A stretch of 64,000 nt of DNA from Pradoshia sp. D12. Lineage in GTDB: Bacteria > Bacillota > Bacilli > Bacillales > Pradoshiaceae. The notes under the pieces were generated by a model, which was given only the letters and a program-made list of their open reading frames with translations, did not search any database and was not told the origin of the DNA. The position numbers and the translations under genes were made by a program. The stretch spans positions 709,501-773,500 of the forward strand of contig NZ_CP044545.1 in NCBI RefSeq assembly GCF_008935075.1, in the 5' to 3' direction. Positions within the stretch are counted from its first letter, which is position 1. Every line of letters starts with the position of its first letter. Of the stretch, positions 52,446-61,762 are shown one piece after another.

Positions 52446-52455
52446 GGAGGTTTTT

Positions 52456-53355
52456 ATGGGGATTTGGAGATATGCTTTACTTGTTTTTTTAGGCGGTTGT
52501 TCGTATGGGGTGGTTTCTACTTTTGTGAAACTTGCCTATGGGGAAGGGTTCACTCAGGGTGAAATTACAGGTAGTCAGTATTTGTTGGGTGCTGTTATGC
52601 TGTGGATTGTAGCATTATTTGTACCTAAGGTTAAGTTGTCAGGTAAGCAAATAATAATTTTATTAATAAGTGGTTTCCCAATGGGACTGACGGGAATTTT
52701 TTATAATAAATCGCTGACCTATGTAGATGCATCGTTTGCCATCATTTTGCTTTTGCAATTTACATGGATTAGTTTTGTATTACAATATATTTTCGATAAA
52801 AAGGCTCCTGGTAAGAAAAATATTATTGCCACTGTGATCATTTTATTAGGATCCATTCTTGCATCAGGTATCTTGGCAAGTAATGGCGAAGTTTCATTAG
52901 TGGGTATAGTTTGGGGACTCCTATCTGCGACATCATTTGCCTCTTTCATTGTAGTAAGTGGACGCAGCAATATCGAAATTCATCCTATTTATAAGAGTGC
53001 ATTTATGACAACGGGGGCAGCGTTACTCATTTTAATCGTATTCCCGCCAGTATTCCTTCTAAATGGTACATTGATGGATGGCTTATTTATATATAGTATA
53101 GTTGCAGGTTTATGTGCTTCCTTAATTCCTCCTATATTCTTTAATATAGGTATGCCTAAGATAGGAAGTGGGCTCGGGACTATCTTAAGTGCTTCAGAAT
53201 TGCCTATGGCTGTATTAATGTCTGCTCTTGTGCTTAATGAAGTAGTAACTGGAGCACAATGGATAGGCGTAATTATTATTTTATGCGGAATTGCTTATCC
53301 GAATATGAGGATGCGGTGGAACCGTGAAGTTCAAAATGAACCGATTGAATTGTAA
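52456..53355 (+). CDS. DMT-superfamily (EamA) transporter
   Basis: A 299-residue exporter-type membrane protein with ten predicted segments formed by two EamA repeats (YALLVFLGGCSYGVVSTFVK at the start, GIVWGLLSATSFASFIVVSG in the second half). DMT proteins export amino acids or metabolites; the substrate cannot be told. AGGAGG lies directly before the ATG, and the hairpin repeat block ends just upstream, so its mRNA leader may include the last repeat. Confidence 0.85.
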   Translation: MGIWRYALLVFLGGCSYGVVSTFVKLAYGEGFTQGEITGSQYLLGAVMLWIVALFVPKVKLSGKQIIILLISGFPMGLTGIFYNKSLTYVDASFAIILLLQFTWISFVLQYIFDKKAPGKKNIIATVIILLGSILASGILASNGEVSLVGIVWGLLSATSFASFIVVSGRSNIEIHPIYKSAFMTTGAALLILIVFPPVFLLNGTLMDGLFIYSIVAGLCASLIPPIFFNIGMPKIGSGLGTILSASELPMAVLMSALVLNEVVTGAQWIGVIIILCGIAYPNMRMRWNREVQNEPIEL

Positions 53356-53398
53356 TATTAATTTTTTGTACAATAAAGATTTACTTAGTTCAATTTAG

Positions 53399-53431
53399 AG
53401 GCTGCCGACAATGTCGACAGTCTTTTTTTTT
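53399..53431 (+). terminator. Terminator after DMT transporter
   Basis: An 11-bp stem with one mismatch and one G-T pair (53399-53409 with 53413-53423), then at least eight Ts. Confidence 0.8.
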
Positions 53432-53497
53432 GTAGATATCGCTTAGCACGAAAACTTCCGGGACTTTAAAGCAGGAGAACTTCCTCGGTGTCGTCAA

Positions 53498-53734
53498 TTA
53501 AAATATGGTTTCATCCTGATTGCTTAATTTAATAAAAAAAGGGAAAAAAATAATAATTAGTATAGCAATTGTTCCGCTTAAATAACCCAACCCCAATATA
53601 AAACCTCTATCTTTAAAAGATACATATTGCTTGTTTTTGCAGCTTGGACAATCCTTTCCTTCCTTAGTAAAGCCGAGTGACCAAATGTCTTTAACTTTCC
53701 ACTTGAAATTACAGTGTGTACACCTTGCCAACAA
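53498..53734 (-). CDS. Zinc-ribbon membrane protein (TIGR04104-like)
   Basis: A 78-residue protein with an N-terminal zinc ribbon (RCTHCNFKWKVKDIW and DCPSCKNKQY, four cysteines) and one C-terminal membrane helix region (about residues 46-68). This matches a small Bacillus family of putative zinc-finger/membrane proteins. TTG start with GGGG about eight bases upstream. Function unknown. Confidence 0.7.
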   Translation of the reverse strand: MLARCTHCNFKWKVKDIWSLGFTKEGKDCPSCKNKQYVSFKDRGFILGLGYLSGTIAILIIIFFPFFIKLSNQDETIF

Positions 53735-53918
53735 TCCATCAACCCCATCTCTATTCTTTGTTGGATTACAGGGGATTTCTGTATTTCATTTTACCATCAA
53801 ATCAAAATTATTGGGAAAGTAGGAAGGTTAGAAAATAACCGTATAAGATTATACCTGCGAGAAAGTAAAGGAAATAGACTTTTGCTCAAATAATAAAATA
53901 ACCCAAACCTTTTTCAAT

Positions 53919-53938
53919 ATTCAAACATATATTTGAAT
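53919..53938. promoter_or_regulatory. CadC operator (first site)
   Basis: ATTCAAACAT-ATATTTGAAT, an inverted repeat with one mismatch, closely resembles the cad operator of plasmid pI258 (CTCAAATAAATATTTGAATG) as I recall it. A second shorter dyad, TCAAA-cgaagg-TTTGA, lies at 53966-53981 next to the cadC start. Confidence 0.75.
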
Positions 53939-53998
53939 GATAAGTAGAAGGGATATATAATATAATCAAACGAAGGTTTGAATGAAGAGGGTGAAATA

Positions 53999-54358
53999 AT
54001 GAGTAAAAAGGATACATGTGATGTATACGGGTTTGATCAAACTAAGGTTGATCGCATAAGGACAGATATACAAAGAGAAAATTTGTCCAGCGTTGCTCAA
54101 TTATTCAAAGCGCTAGCTGATGAGAATAGAGCGAAAATAACGTATGCTTTATGCCAGGATGAAGAGCTATGTGTTTGTGATATAGCGAATATTATTGGTT
54201 CATCAGTTGCGACTGCTTCTCACCATCTAAGGACTCTTTATAAACAAGACATTGTTAAATATCGAAAAGAGGGCAAATTAGCTCTATATTCATTGGATGA
54301 TGAACATATTAAACAAATCATCATGATTGCCTTAACGCACAAGAAAGAGGTGAAATGA
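53999..54358 (+). CDS. cadC: Cadmium-responsive repressor CadC (ArsR family)
   Basis: A 119-residue winged-helix repressor that releases DNA on binding Cd(II), Pb(II) or Zn(II). The N-terminal cysteine (DTCDVYGFD) and the alpha-4 ELCVCDI pair form the CadC metal site, and the recognition helix reads [16 protein letters not shown]. The ATG at 53999 with GAGGGTG upstream is used; a frame from 53978 lies inside the operator region. It ends 1 base before cadA and controls both genes through the 53919 and 53966 dyads. Confidence 0.93.
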   Translation: MSKKDTCDVYGFDQTKVDRIRTDIQRENLSSVAQLFKALADENRAKITYALCQDEELCVCDIANIIGSSVATASHHLRTLYKQDIVKYRKEGKLALYSLDDEHIKQIIMIALTHKKEVK

Positions 54359-54359
54359 A

Positions 54360-56486
54360 ATGAATGAACATGTAAAAACAGATCAAAAAACATACCGTAT
54401 TGAAGGGTTGAGTTGTGCTAATTGTGCCAATATATTTGAGAACAATGTAAAAAATCTAGATGGAGTCAAAGAAGCTAAGGTGAATTTCGGAGCATCCAAG
54501 ATTTATGTGCAAGGCTCAGCTACAATTGAAGATATAGAAAAAGCGGGTGCTTTTGAGCATTTAAAAATACGAGATGAAAAAGAGAAAAAAATCGAAAAGA
54601 CTCCGTTTTGGAAACAGAAAGAAACCTACAAAGTTTATATCTCAGCTATATTAATAGTGATTAGCTGGTTTTTAGGCCAGATATATGGTGAAGATCAGAT
54701 AATTCCTACAATTGGATATGGAGCAGCGATTTTAATAGGTGGTTATACCCTTTTTATAAACGGCCTGAAAAATTTAGGGAAATTAACCTTTGACATGAAT
54801 ACCTTGATGACCATTGCCATTATTGGTGCAGCGTTGATTGGGGAGTGGAGTGAAGGAGCTACTGTAGTTGTCCTTTTTGCCATTAGTGAAGCATTGGAGC
54901 GTTATTCAATGGATAAAGCGCGACAATCGATTGAATCTTTAATGGATATTGCTCCGAAAGAAGCCTTGATTAGGCGTGGGCATCATGAAATTATGGTGGA
55001 TGTCGAAAATATTGTGATCGGTGACGTCATGATTGTAAAGCCGGGACAAAAAATAGCAATGGACGGTAAAGTGATAAAAGGAACGTCAACTTTAAATCAG
55101 GCAGCCATTACGGGTGAAAGTGTTCCGGTTTTTAAAGCCATCGATGATGATGTGTATGCGGGTACATTAAATGAAGAGGGATTGCTCGAAGTAGAGGTTA
55201 CAAAACGAGTAGAAGATACAACATTATCTAAAATCATTCATTTAGTAGAAGAGGCTCAAGCGGAAAAAGCTCCTTCACAAGCTTTTGTAGATAAATTTGC
55301 TAAGTATTACACCCCTGCAATCATCGTGATTGCGTTCTTAATTGCCATTGTACCTCCATTATTTTTCGGTGCGGAGTGGAGTGCTTGGATTTATCAAGGG
55401 TTGGCTGCTTTAGTGGTAGGCTGTCCATGTGCTTTGGTTGTATCTACACCGGTTGCTATTGTAACAGCCATAGGGAATGCTGCTAAAAATGGTGTTTTGA
55501 TTAAAGGTGGTATTCATCTTGAAGAAGCTGGACATTTAAATGCAATAGCCTTCGATAAAACAGGTACCCTTACAAAAGGTATCCCTACTGTAACAGATTA
55601 TATCGCCTTTGCTGAAAATAAAAATGAGTTATTCATGATTGCTGCTGCAATAGAAAATGGTTCACAGCATCCATTGGCCTCAGCGGTAACAAAAAAAGCT
55701 GAAGAAATGGGTCTGAGTTATAAAGATATAATCCTGGATGAATTTCAATCCATTACAGGTAAGGGAATAAAGGCTAGCGTTAATAAAGAAACGTATTATG
55801 TAGGAAGCTTGCACTTATTTGAAGATTTGTTAATGGATCAGATTAAAACAGAGCAAAGGAATCAGATTCAGTCACTTCAAACCCAAGGTAAAACGATGAT
55901 GATTCTTGGTACGGAAAAAGAAATATTAGCTATCATTGCAGTGGCTGATGAAGTGAGGGAATCCTCTAAAGAGGTTATTAAGAAGCTTCATCAAATTGGA
56001 ATACAAAAAACGATTATGCTCACAGGAGATAATGAAGGAACAGCAGCAGCAATTGGTCATGAAGTTGGTGTTTCAGATATAAAGGCTGACTTACTACCAG
56101 AGGATAAATTAAACTATATTAAAAATCTCCGTAAAAGTAATTTGCGTGTAGCTATGATTGGAGATGGAATTAATGATGCTCCTGCGCTGGCTGCAGCTAA
56201 TCTTGGTGTTGCCATGGGCGGTGCTGGAACAGACACAGCCTTGGAAACAGCTGATATAGCTTTAATGTCTGATGATTTAAGTAAATTGCCATATACAATT
56301 AAGTTAAGTCGTAAGGCGCTGACCATCATCAAACAAAACATCACCTTCTCATTGGCAATTAAAGCGATTGCCCTATTATTAGTCATTCCAGGCTGGTTAA
56401 CATTATGGATTGCTATCTTTGCTGATATGGGTGCGACGTTAATCGTGACATTAAATAGTTTAAGATTGTTGAGAGTGAAAGAATAG
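54360..56486 (+). CDS. cadA: Cadmium/zinc-exporting P1B-type ATPase CadA
   Basis: Pumps Cd(II), Zn(II) or Pb(II) out of the cell using ATP. The 708-residue protein has one N-terminal heavy-metal domain with [15 protein letters not shown], then [11 protein letters not shown], which is typical of CadA. Eight membrane segments include the metal-binding CPCALV in segment 6. The actuator has TGES, the P domain has DKTGTLT and [10 protein letters not shown], and the N domain has a histidine in SQHPLASAV. The chain is complete. It forms an operon with cadC, and a terminator follows. Confidence 0.96.
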   Translation: MNEHVKTDQKTYRIEGLSCANCANIFENNVKNLDGVKEAKVNFGASKIYVQGSATIEDIEKAGAFEHLKIRDEKEKKIEKTPFWKQKETYKVYISAILIVISWFLGQIYGEDQIIPTIGYGAAILIGGYTLFINGLKNLGKLTFDMNTLMTIAIIGAALIGEWSEGATVVVLFAISEALERYSMDKARQSIESLMDIAPKEALIRRGHHEIMVDVENIVIGDVMIVKPGQKIAMDGKVIKGTSTLNQAAITGESVPVFKAIDDDVYAGTLNEEGLLEVEVTKRVEDTTLSKIIHLVEEAQAEKAPSQAFVDKFAKYYTPAIIVIAFLIAIVPPLFFGAEWSAWIYQGLAALVVGCPCALVVSTPVAIVTAIGNAAKNGVLIKGGIHLEEAGHLNAIAFDKTGTLTKGIPTVTDYIAFAENKNELFMIAAAIENGSQHPLASAVTKKAEEMGLSYKDIILDEFQSITGKGIKASVNKETYYVGSLHLFEDLLMDQIKTEQRNQIQSLQTQGKTMMILGTEKEILAIIAVADEVRESSKEVIKKLHQIGIQKTIMLTGDNEGTAAAIGHEVGVSDIKADLLPEDKLNYIKNLRKSNLRVAMIGDGINDAPALAAANLGVAMGGAGTDTALETADIALMSDDLSKLPYTIKLSRKALTIIKQNITFSLAIKAIALLLVIPGWLTLWIAIFADMGATLIVTLNSLRLLRVKE

Positions 56487-56493
56487 AGACGAT

Positions 56494-56522
56494 ACAGGAA
56501 GCAATTTGCTTCCTGTTTTTTA
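56494..56522 (+). terminator. Terminator after cadA
   Basis: ACAGGAAGCA pairs with TGCTTCCTGT, followed by Ts. Confidence 0.9.
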
Positions 56523-56580
56523 TATAAAAGGATTTTGTAATTGATATATAGAAATTGTAAGAAGAAGGGGATTATATATT

Positions 56581-57174
56581 ATGAATAAGATAAATAAAAT
56601 TGAAGCAGTTTTTATTGATCGAGACGGAACAATAGGTGGAGATGATACGATTCATTATCCGGGTAAATTTGAGTGTTTTCCCTTTACGCATTCTTGTATC
56701 GAGCAGATTAAAGAAAATAATATAAAAATTTTCGCATTTACAAATCAGCCAGGGATTTCTAGAGGAATGGCAACCGAGCAAGATTTTATCGATGAGTTAA
56801 AAGGCTTTGGTTTCGATAATGTTTTAATATGTCCTCATTCTCCGGAAGATGGATGTAAGTGCAGAAAGCCAGGGATAGGAATGTTATTGAAGGCTGCTTC
56901 TAAACATCTATTAAACTTAGAAAATTGCATTGTGATTGGGGATAGATGGAGTGATATGGCAGCAGCTAAACAGGCAAATTGTTTAAAAATACTTGTAAAA
57001 ACGGGATCAGGACATGCAACATTATTGAAACATCAGAAAAAAATTAAGAGAATGACAATAGAGTATATTGCTGAAGATTTAAAGGATGCTGTGCAATGGA
57101 TTTTCCAATCACTAATTAATCAAGAGGAGGATAAAATAGTTGGAAATTTATCAGGCCACTCTAAAGAATCGTGA
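56581..57174 (+). CDS. HAD-IIIA-family phosphatase
   Basis: A 197-residue hydrolase of the histidinol-phosphatase / heptose-bisphosphatase group. The nucleophile motif is FIDRDGTIGG (D-x-D), followed by FTNQPGISRG and GDRWSDMAAAKQA, which are motifs II-IV. A zinc-binding loop is visible as CPHSPEDGCKCRKP with three cysteines and a histidine. The physiological substrate is not predictable. Its end overlaps the next gene by 35 bases. AGAAGGGG lies before the ATG. Confidence 0.85.
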   Translation: MNKINKIEAVFIDRDGTIGGDDTIHYPGKFECFPFTHSCIEQIKENNIKIFAFTNQPGISRGMATEQDFIDELKGFGFDNVLICPHSPEDGCKCRKPGIGMLLKAASKHLLNLENCIVIGDRWSDMAAAKQANCLKILVKTGSGHATLLKHQKKIKRMTIEYIAEDLKDAVQWIFQSLINQEEDKIVGNLSGHSKES

Positions 57175-57583
57175 AGGGGTTAGCCAATTATTTAATTCGT
57201 ATCGAGAATTTTATCATCAACCAAGTGATTTTGATGGTGCAATGACTTTTATTAGTGAGCGCTTAGAAAAGAGGGATTCAATTATTTTTGTGGCTGTGAA
57301 TCATAAAAGGTATGTGGGATTTATACAGCTTTACCCGTCGTTCTCCTCTATTGCCATGAAACGAACTTGGATACTTAATGATTTGTATGTTATACAAGAA
57401 GCAAGACGAGAGGGAATTGGACAGCTGTTAATGGATGCAGCTATTAACTTATGCACGGAAACGGGGGCAAAATCATTATCCCTTCAAACAGCACCTGACA
57501 ATGAACAAGCGCGAAGACTGTATAAAAATAATGGTTTTACTTTAGATAATGAGTATGACTCATTTATTAGGTATTTTAGATAA
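57140..57583 (+). CDS. GNAT-family N-acetyltransferase
   Basis: A 147-residue acetyltransferase with the acetyl-CoA motif A region LNDLYVIQEARREGIGQLLM and a C-terminal LYKNNGFTLD. Substrate unknown. TTG start with AGAGGAGG upstream. Its first 35 bases lie inside the end of the HAD phosphatase gene, so the two are probably translationally coupled. Confidence 0.85.
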   Translation: MEIYQATLKNREGVSQLFNSYREFYHQPSDFDGAMTFISERLEKRDSIIFVAVNHKRYVGFIQLYPSFSSIAMKRTWILNDLYVIQEARREGIGQLLMDAAINLCTETGAKSLSLQTAPDNEQARRLYKNNGFTLDNEYDSFIRYFR

Positions 57584-57622
57584 TAATGAACAGAATGATT
57601 AATGTAAAGGAGGATATTTTAG

Positions 57623-58096
57623 GTGGGGAATAAATATGCCTATTATTATACGACGCTAATAGGTAAAGTAGGAATCGCAGAAGATGGGATCGGGATTACA
57701 GATGTGTTTTTAGGTGAAAAGCCAATAGAAGCTGAGGAGAAGGAAACTCAGTTAATCAAAGAAACCGCCAAGCAACTAGAGGAATATTTTAAAGGGGAGC
57801 GGGAGCAATTTACTCTAAAACTGAACCCTCGTGGTACTCCATTTCAACAGAGTGTTTGGAAGGAATTGGTGCAGATTCCTTATGGAGAGACGAGAAGCTA
57901 TAAACAGGTGGCAGAGAGGATAGGGAATCCTAGTGCTTCTCGAGCAGTAGGGATGGCAAATAATAAGAATCCGATTTTCATTATCGTTCCATGCCACCGT
58001 GTCATCGGTGCTACTGGAAAATTGGTCGGTTATGGGGGTGGACTTGATATAAAAGAGAAGCTTTTGGGACTGGAGTTTGAACGGATTACAAATTAA
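57623..58096 (+). CDS. ogt: Methylated-DNA-protein cysteine methyltransferase
   Basis: A suicide repair protein that removes alkyl groups from O6-alkylguanine. The 157 residues have the active-site block FIIVPCHRVIGATGKLVGYGGG (cysteine about residue 125), the helix-turn-helix around GETRSYKQVAERIGNP with the arginine finger, and an N-terminal alpha/beta domain. There is no Ada-type N-terminal regulatory domain. GTG start with AGGAGG upstream. It follows the GNAT gene by 39 bases. Confidence 0.92.
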   Translation: MGNKYAYYYTTLIGKVGIAEDGIGITDVFLGEKPIEAEEKETQLIKETAKQLEEYFKGEREQFTLKLNPRGTPFQQSVWKELVQIPYGETRSYKQVAERIGNPSASRAVGMANNKNPIFIIVPCHRVIGATGKLVGYGGGLDIKEKLLGLEFERITN

Positions 58097-58219
58097 AGGT
58101 GATTCGAGCAGATCGCATTGATTCGTTTAGAATCAGTTTTATTTTGGCTTATAAACGGTCTTTGATAGTCTATAATGAAGTATATCTAATTGCATGAAAG
58201 AGACAATAAGGAGTCAGAA

Positions 58220-59059
58220 ATGGAGAAACAATATTTTTTGATTGGTGAAGTGTCAAAGCTTACAAATACATCCGTTCAAACACTACGGTTTTACGATAAG
58301 ATTGGCTTATTTAAACCTTCCTATACCGATCCTGATAACCAATACCGATATTATAGCAATACGCAGCTGTTTTATTTGGATATCATTAAATCACTGAAGC
58401 ATGTCGGAGTCCCGTTGAGTGAGATAAAATCTGTATTACAGTTATCAGCGGGGGAGATGGCTGAATTTTTAGATGCGCAGGAAAGTAAAATTGAGCAGCA
58501 GCTGCGTCGGCTGGAGGATGTTAAGGCCATTCTGCGTTATAAGAAGAAGCAAATACTAAATCAACCCTCTCCTGAACAATTAGAAAAAGTGTATATAAAA
58601 AAATATGATAAACAGCGTATTCTTACTTATAATCAGGCACCTTCATCTGCCACTATTATTCCAGTAAAAGAATACGGCCATTTAATGAAAGTATTAGAAG
58701 ACCATGGGACGGTATTTGATAGTGTCTATTGTGCGACGTATCCATTAAAAAAATATGATTCTATGCTAGATTGGCAATATACATCTATCTTTACACCAGT
58801 TCTCACGGACGAGGAAATCACGGTCTCAAATAAATATATGGAGATTGGTGAATTACCTGCCGGTGAATACGTATGTATTGCCTTCCATTCAGCAGAAGGA
58901 GTATATGAATCCTCTTATGAGACGCTTTATTCTTATATTATAAACAGAAAAATACCAACTGAAAAAATCGTCTATGAGTTGTATATGCCTTTTACCGATA
59001 CGGCAGTCAATGAAGATGATTTTATCGTTGAATTGAAAGTACGAATAAAATCTACTTGA
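58220..59059 (+). CDS. MerR-family regulator (BltR/BmrR type)
   Basis: A 279-residue activator with the MerR DNA-binding domain (YFLIGEVSKLTNTSVQTLRFYDKIGLFKPS, residues 3-32, then NQYRYYSNTQL), a coiled dimer helix (~80-120) and a GyrI-like C-terminal drug-binding domain. It probably senses lipophilic cations and activates the efflux gene 3' of it through the promoter at 59056. The ATG at 58220 follows AAGGAG; a longer frame from 58190 is rejected. The binding-pocket glutamates cannot be judged without alignment. Confidence 0.88.
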   Translation: MEKQYFLIGEVSKLTNTSVQTLRFYDKIGLFKPSYTDPDNQYRYYSNTQLFYLDIIKSLKHVGVPLSEIKSVLQLSAGEMAEFLDAQESKIEQQLRRLEDVKAILRYKKKQILNQPSPEQLEKVYIKKYDKQRILTYNQAPSSATIIPVKEYGHLMKVLEDHGTVFDSVYCATYPLKKYDSMLDWQYTSIFTPVLTDEEITVSNKYMEIGELPAGEYVCIAFHSAEGVYESSYETLYSYIINRKIPTEKIVYELYMPFTDTAVNEDDFIVELKVRIKST

Positions 59060-59086
59060 CCCTATAGTAACTATAGGGTTTATTTT
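59056..59086 (+). promoter_or_regulatory. MerR-type promoter with 19-bp spacer
   Basis: TTGACC (59056-59061), a 19-base spacer and TATTTT (59081-59086). The spacer region holds the palindrome ACCCTATAG-taa-CTATAGGGT (59059-59079). The long spacer with a centred dyad is the hallmark of MerR-activated promoters. The -35 element overlaps the end of the regulator gene. Confidence 0.85.
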
Positions 59087-59132
59087 TATTAGTAGGAATT
59101 ATAAACTAGTATACAAGAAAAGGAGTAAAACG

Positions 59133-60314
59133 ATGTCAGGCAGCAAGAATCAGAATAAAGTACTTATCCTTTTATTAAGTAATATGTTTATTGCATTTTT
59201 AGGGATTGGCCTTGTAATACCAGTTATGCCTACACTTATGCGAGAACTTAACCTCGATGGCACGATTATGGGCTACCTCGTTTCAGCGTTTGCGGTCGCA
59301 CAGCTCATTTTCTCACCATTTGCAGGGAAATGGGTGGATTTATACGGACGTAAGCGTATGATTATAATCGGTATGTTTTTATTTGGCATATCAGAGTTGA
59401 TATTCGGTTTGGGAGAACAGGTATGGGTACTGTTCCTGTCCAGAATTTTAGGTGGAGTTAGTGCGGCATTTATTATGCCTGCAGTAACAGCATTTATCGC
59501 AGATATTACCACAATGAAGGAACGTCCAAGAGCATTGGGGTATTTATCAGCAGCAATTAATACAGGCTTTATCATTGGACCGGGAATTGGTGGTTTCTTA
59601 GCGGATATAGGTACGCGAGTGCCTTTTTATTTCGCCGCTGGACTAGGGATTTTCGCGGGAATCTTCTCCATTTTAATGTTGAAGGAACCTGAGCGCACAG
59701 TAGAAACGAATTCTTCAAAAGAAGTACCTGGCAAGAAAGGATATCATAAGCTATTTACGATTATTTACCTTATTCCGTTCCTAATTATCTTATCATCTTC
59801 ACTTGGTCTATCTACCTTTGAATCTATGTATAGCTTATTCGTTGATCAAAAATATGGCTTCACTGCTAAAGATATAGCGATGCTCATTACGGTTAGTGCC
59901 ATATTAGGAGTCATCGCACAAGTATTTTTATTCGAGAGAATTACAAGAGTAATCGGGGAAATATGGCTGGTTAAGCTATGTTTACTGGTAGGAGCTGTTT
60001 TTGCGTTCCTTTTAACAAGAGCATCCGCTTATTGGAGCGTGTTGGCGGTAACGTTTTTGGTATTCCTTGCTTTTGACTTAATCAGACCGGCAATAACGAC
60101 TTATCTATCTCGTATAGCCGGAAAAGATCAGGGATTTGTCAGTGGTATGAACTCAGCATTCACGAGTGTTGGGAATATTATCGGACCGGCAATTGGCGGG
60201 ATTTTATTTGTTATTGATCTGATCTACCCATATATTTTTGCGGCTATATTATTGGGAATTAGCTTGCTGATTTCCTTTGTATGGCGTGAAAGGACAACGG
60301 AAGTCCAGTCATAG
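59133..60314 (+). CDS. Multidrug efflux MFS transporter (Bmr/Blt/NorA group)
   Basis: A 393-residue drug/H+ antiporter with 12 membrane segments. Motif A is GKWVDLYGRKRMIIIG between segments 2 and 3, and antiporter motif C GYLSAAINTGFIIGPGIGG is in segment 5; both are typical of the DHA1 group. The preceding MerR gene and promoter make it the regulator's target, as for blt/bltR or bmr/bmrR in B. subtilis. AAAAGGAG lies before the ATG. I cannot distinguish Blt from Bmr. Confidence 0.9.
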   Translation: MSGSKNQNKVLILLLSNMFIAFLGIGLVIPVMPTLMRELNLDGTIMGYLVSAFAVAQLIFSPFAGKWVDLYGRKRMIIIGMFLFGISELIFGLGEQVWVLFLSRILGGVSAAFIMPAVTAFIADITTMKERPRALGYLSAAINTGFIIGPGIGGFLADIGTRVPFYFAAGLGIFAGIFSILMLKEPERTVETNSSKEVPGKKGYHKLFTIIYLIPFLIILSSSLGLSTFESMYSLFVDQKYGFTAKDIAMLITVSAILGVIAQVFLFERITRVIGEIWLVKLCLLVGAVFAFLLTRASAYWSVLAVTFLVFLAFDLIRPAITTYLSRIAGKDQGFVSGMNSAFTSVGNIIGPAIGGILFVIDLIYPYIFAAILLGISLLISFVWRERTTEVQS

Positions 60315-60332
60315 ATTGATTGTATTAGAGGC

Positions 60333-60368
60333 AAACCAGCTGTGTTTTTTTGCGCGGCTGGTTTTATT
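60333..60368 (+). terminator. Terminator after efflux gene
   Basis: AAACCAGC (60333-60340) pairs with GCTGGTTT (60357-60364), followed by a T-rich tail. Confidence 0.75.
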
Positions 60369-60658
60369 TTTAAAGTACTTATTGGCAATATCACTGTATT
60401 GATTTTCTTAAAACTCATTTTTCTATCTCCTTCAGCATATAATCGTGTAGTGAAGGAGGTCCGTCCAATAATCGGACAAGCATTTTTGAGGTATTATAAA
60501 GAGACATAGATAGTAATCGACGTTTCAGTTCAATCGTAAGATTAAGATATAAACTTTTTCAAACGTGATTCACAGAGAGTTTGTCCCTGAATAAAAGCTA
60601 TACCCTGTCTATTAACCTGTAACCAGATTTATTAAATTCGCAAAGGAGTAAGCGATAG
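60369..60658. other. Gene-free stretch
   Basis: Holds a small GTCCG.CCAATAAT.CGGAC hairpin near 60460-60480 and the GGAG ribosome site of the next gene; no gene seen. Confidence 0.4.
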
Positions 60659-61147
60659 ATGAAACTAAAAATTCGATTAGCCAAGGATTCAGAAACCATG
60701 GAGATTATCGAACTATTAAAAGGGGCTGCGTCATGGCTCAAATCTGAGGAAATTGATCAATGGTCTTATTTATTGTCCGGAGGAGAGGATCTCGATATAG
60801 AGCGTGCTATTCTCAACAATGAGACCTATGTAGCAAAGTATGAAAATAATCTGATAGGGACCTTTACTTTATCATCTGTTCAAAGTGAATGGAATCTCGA
60901 TTTATGGGGGAATCAAGAGGATAGTTCCATATATTTACATCGCCTTGCTGTAAATAATGAATATAGAGGGCAGGGACTGGGGTGTGAAATAATTCGGTGG
61001 ATTGAAGAGATATTTTCCGGTCGATATATGTATTTAAGACTAGATTGTGTGTCCAATAACCCCAGACTTAACCAGTTTTATCAGGATTGTAGATTCAAAT
61101 TGGCTGGATCCACCGAAGAATTTAATAAATATGAAAAATGTATTTAA
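60659..61147 (+). CDS. GNAT-family N-acetyltransferase
   Basis: A 162-residue acetyltransferase. It starts KLKIRLAKDSETMEIIELL, and the acetyl-CoA motif is LHRLAVNNEYRGQGLG with conserved Q/R-x-x-G-x-G. The late LRLDCVSNNPRLNQFYQDCRF block is typical of the family. Substrate unknown. AAAGGAG lies before the ATG. Confidence 0.85.
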   Translation: MKLKIRLAKDSETMEIIELLKGAASWLKSEEIDQWSYLLSGGEDLDIERAILNNETYVAKYENNLIGTFTLSSVQSEWNLDLWGNQEDSSIYLHRLAVNNEYRGQGLGCEIIRWIEEIFSGRYMYLRLDCVSNNPRLNQFYQDCRFKLAGSTEEFNKYEKCI

Positions 61148-61265
61148 AAAGGTAAATCAAGAGGAAGCAGTAAAAAGGATTGATAATAAAAGATATTTAG
61201 ATTTAAAAAAGTTTAAGTATCAAATGTTTGAAGAAATGGTTACGGAATATAGAAATGTTAAGTAA
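61130..61265 (+). CDS. Possible 44-residue protein overlapping the GNAT end
   Basis: An ATG-started frame overlapping the last 18 bases of the acetyltransferase gene. It encodes a highly charged helical peptide (QEEAVKRIDNKRYLDLKKFK). No ribosome site is visible; it may be a relic. Confidence 0.25.
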
Positions 61266-61310
61266 TGAGTGAACGTATTAATAAGACATTTTTCTGGAAA
61301 CTAGCCAACT

Positions 61311-61340
61311 AAAAAAGGACACCCAAATAGGCATCCTTTG
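61311..61340 (-). terminator. Imperfect terminator of the small membrane operon
   Basis: AAAGGA / TCCTTT with a partly paired interior; on the minus strand it is followed by six Ts, just past the stop at 61352. Confidence 0.5.
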
Positions 61341-61351
61341 AAAAGTTATTA

Positions 61352-61579
61352 CTACCACGGAAATATGAGATAACACAAACATGCAATTATAGCTAAAACT
61401 AAGTTATAGAATATGTATTTATATTTTTTTTGTAGTACAGATATAATTGTTGAAATAATAGCAACTACCACTGCCATAGGAATAGTGAATAAAAATACGC
61501 CAAGAAAAAAAGTATCGATATAAACTAGAACAGTAAGTATGGCAGTGATGCTTGTCCATAGGATTGGATTTTTAAGCAT
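61352..61579 (-). CDS. Small membrane protein (75 aa), second gene of pair
   Basis: A 75-residue hydrophobic protein with about three membrane segments (LWTSITAILTVLVYIDTFFL, FTIPMAVVVAIISTIISVL, YNLVLAIIACLCYLIF) split by QKKYKY. The ATG at 61577-61579 follows GAGGAGG, which is inside the end of the upstream 59-residue gene. Three bases separate the two reading frames, so they are probably translated together. Not recognised. Confidence 0.7.
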   Translation of the reverse strand: MLKNPILWTSITAILTVLVYIDTFFLGVFLFTIPMAVVVAIISTIISVLQKKYKYIFYNLVLAIIACLCYLIFPW

Positions 61580-61582
61580 AAT

Positions 61583-61762
61583 TTAATCCTCCTCGTATAA
61601 CTTGGTAATTATTATTTCAATATAATATAATATCGAAAACATTACTTCAATAGATTTTTGAAACCAATTTAAAGCTATTTCGTTATATACTACATACAAT
61701 AATCTATACATAAACAGATATAGAAAAAGAAGGGCACCAATAAATAATAGGATTGAAAACAT
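61583..61762 (-). CDS. Small membrane protein (59 aa), first gene of pair
   Basis: A 59-residue protein just below usual cut-offs. It starts at the ATG 61760-61762 (AAGGGGG upstream) with a hydrophobic N-terminal helix (ILLFIGALLFLYLFMY) and a long amphipathic or hydrophobic C-terminal part (SIEVMFSILYYIEIIITKLY). It ends three bases before the next gene and contains that gene's ribosome site. The pair could be a bacteriocin-immunity, holin-like or signalling unit; the sequence does not decide. Confidence 0.65.
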   Translation of the reverse strand: MFSILLFIGALLFLYLFMYRLLYVVYNEIALNWFQKSIEVMFSILYYIEIIITKLYEED

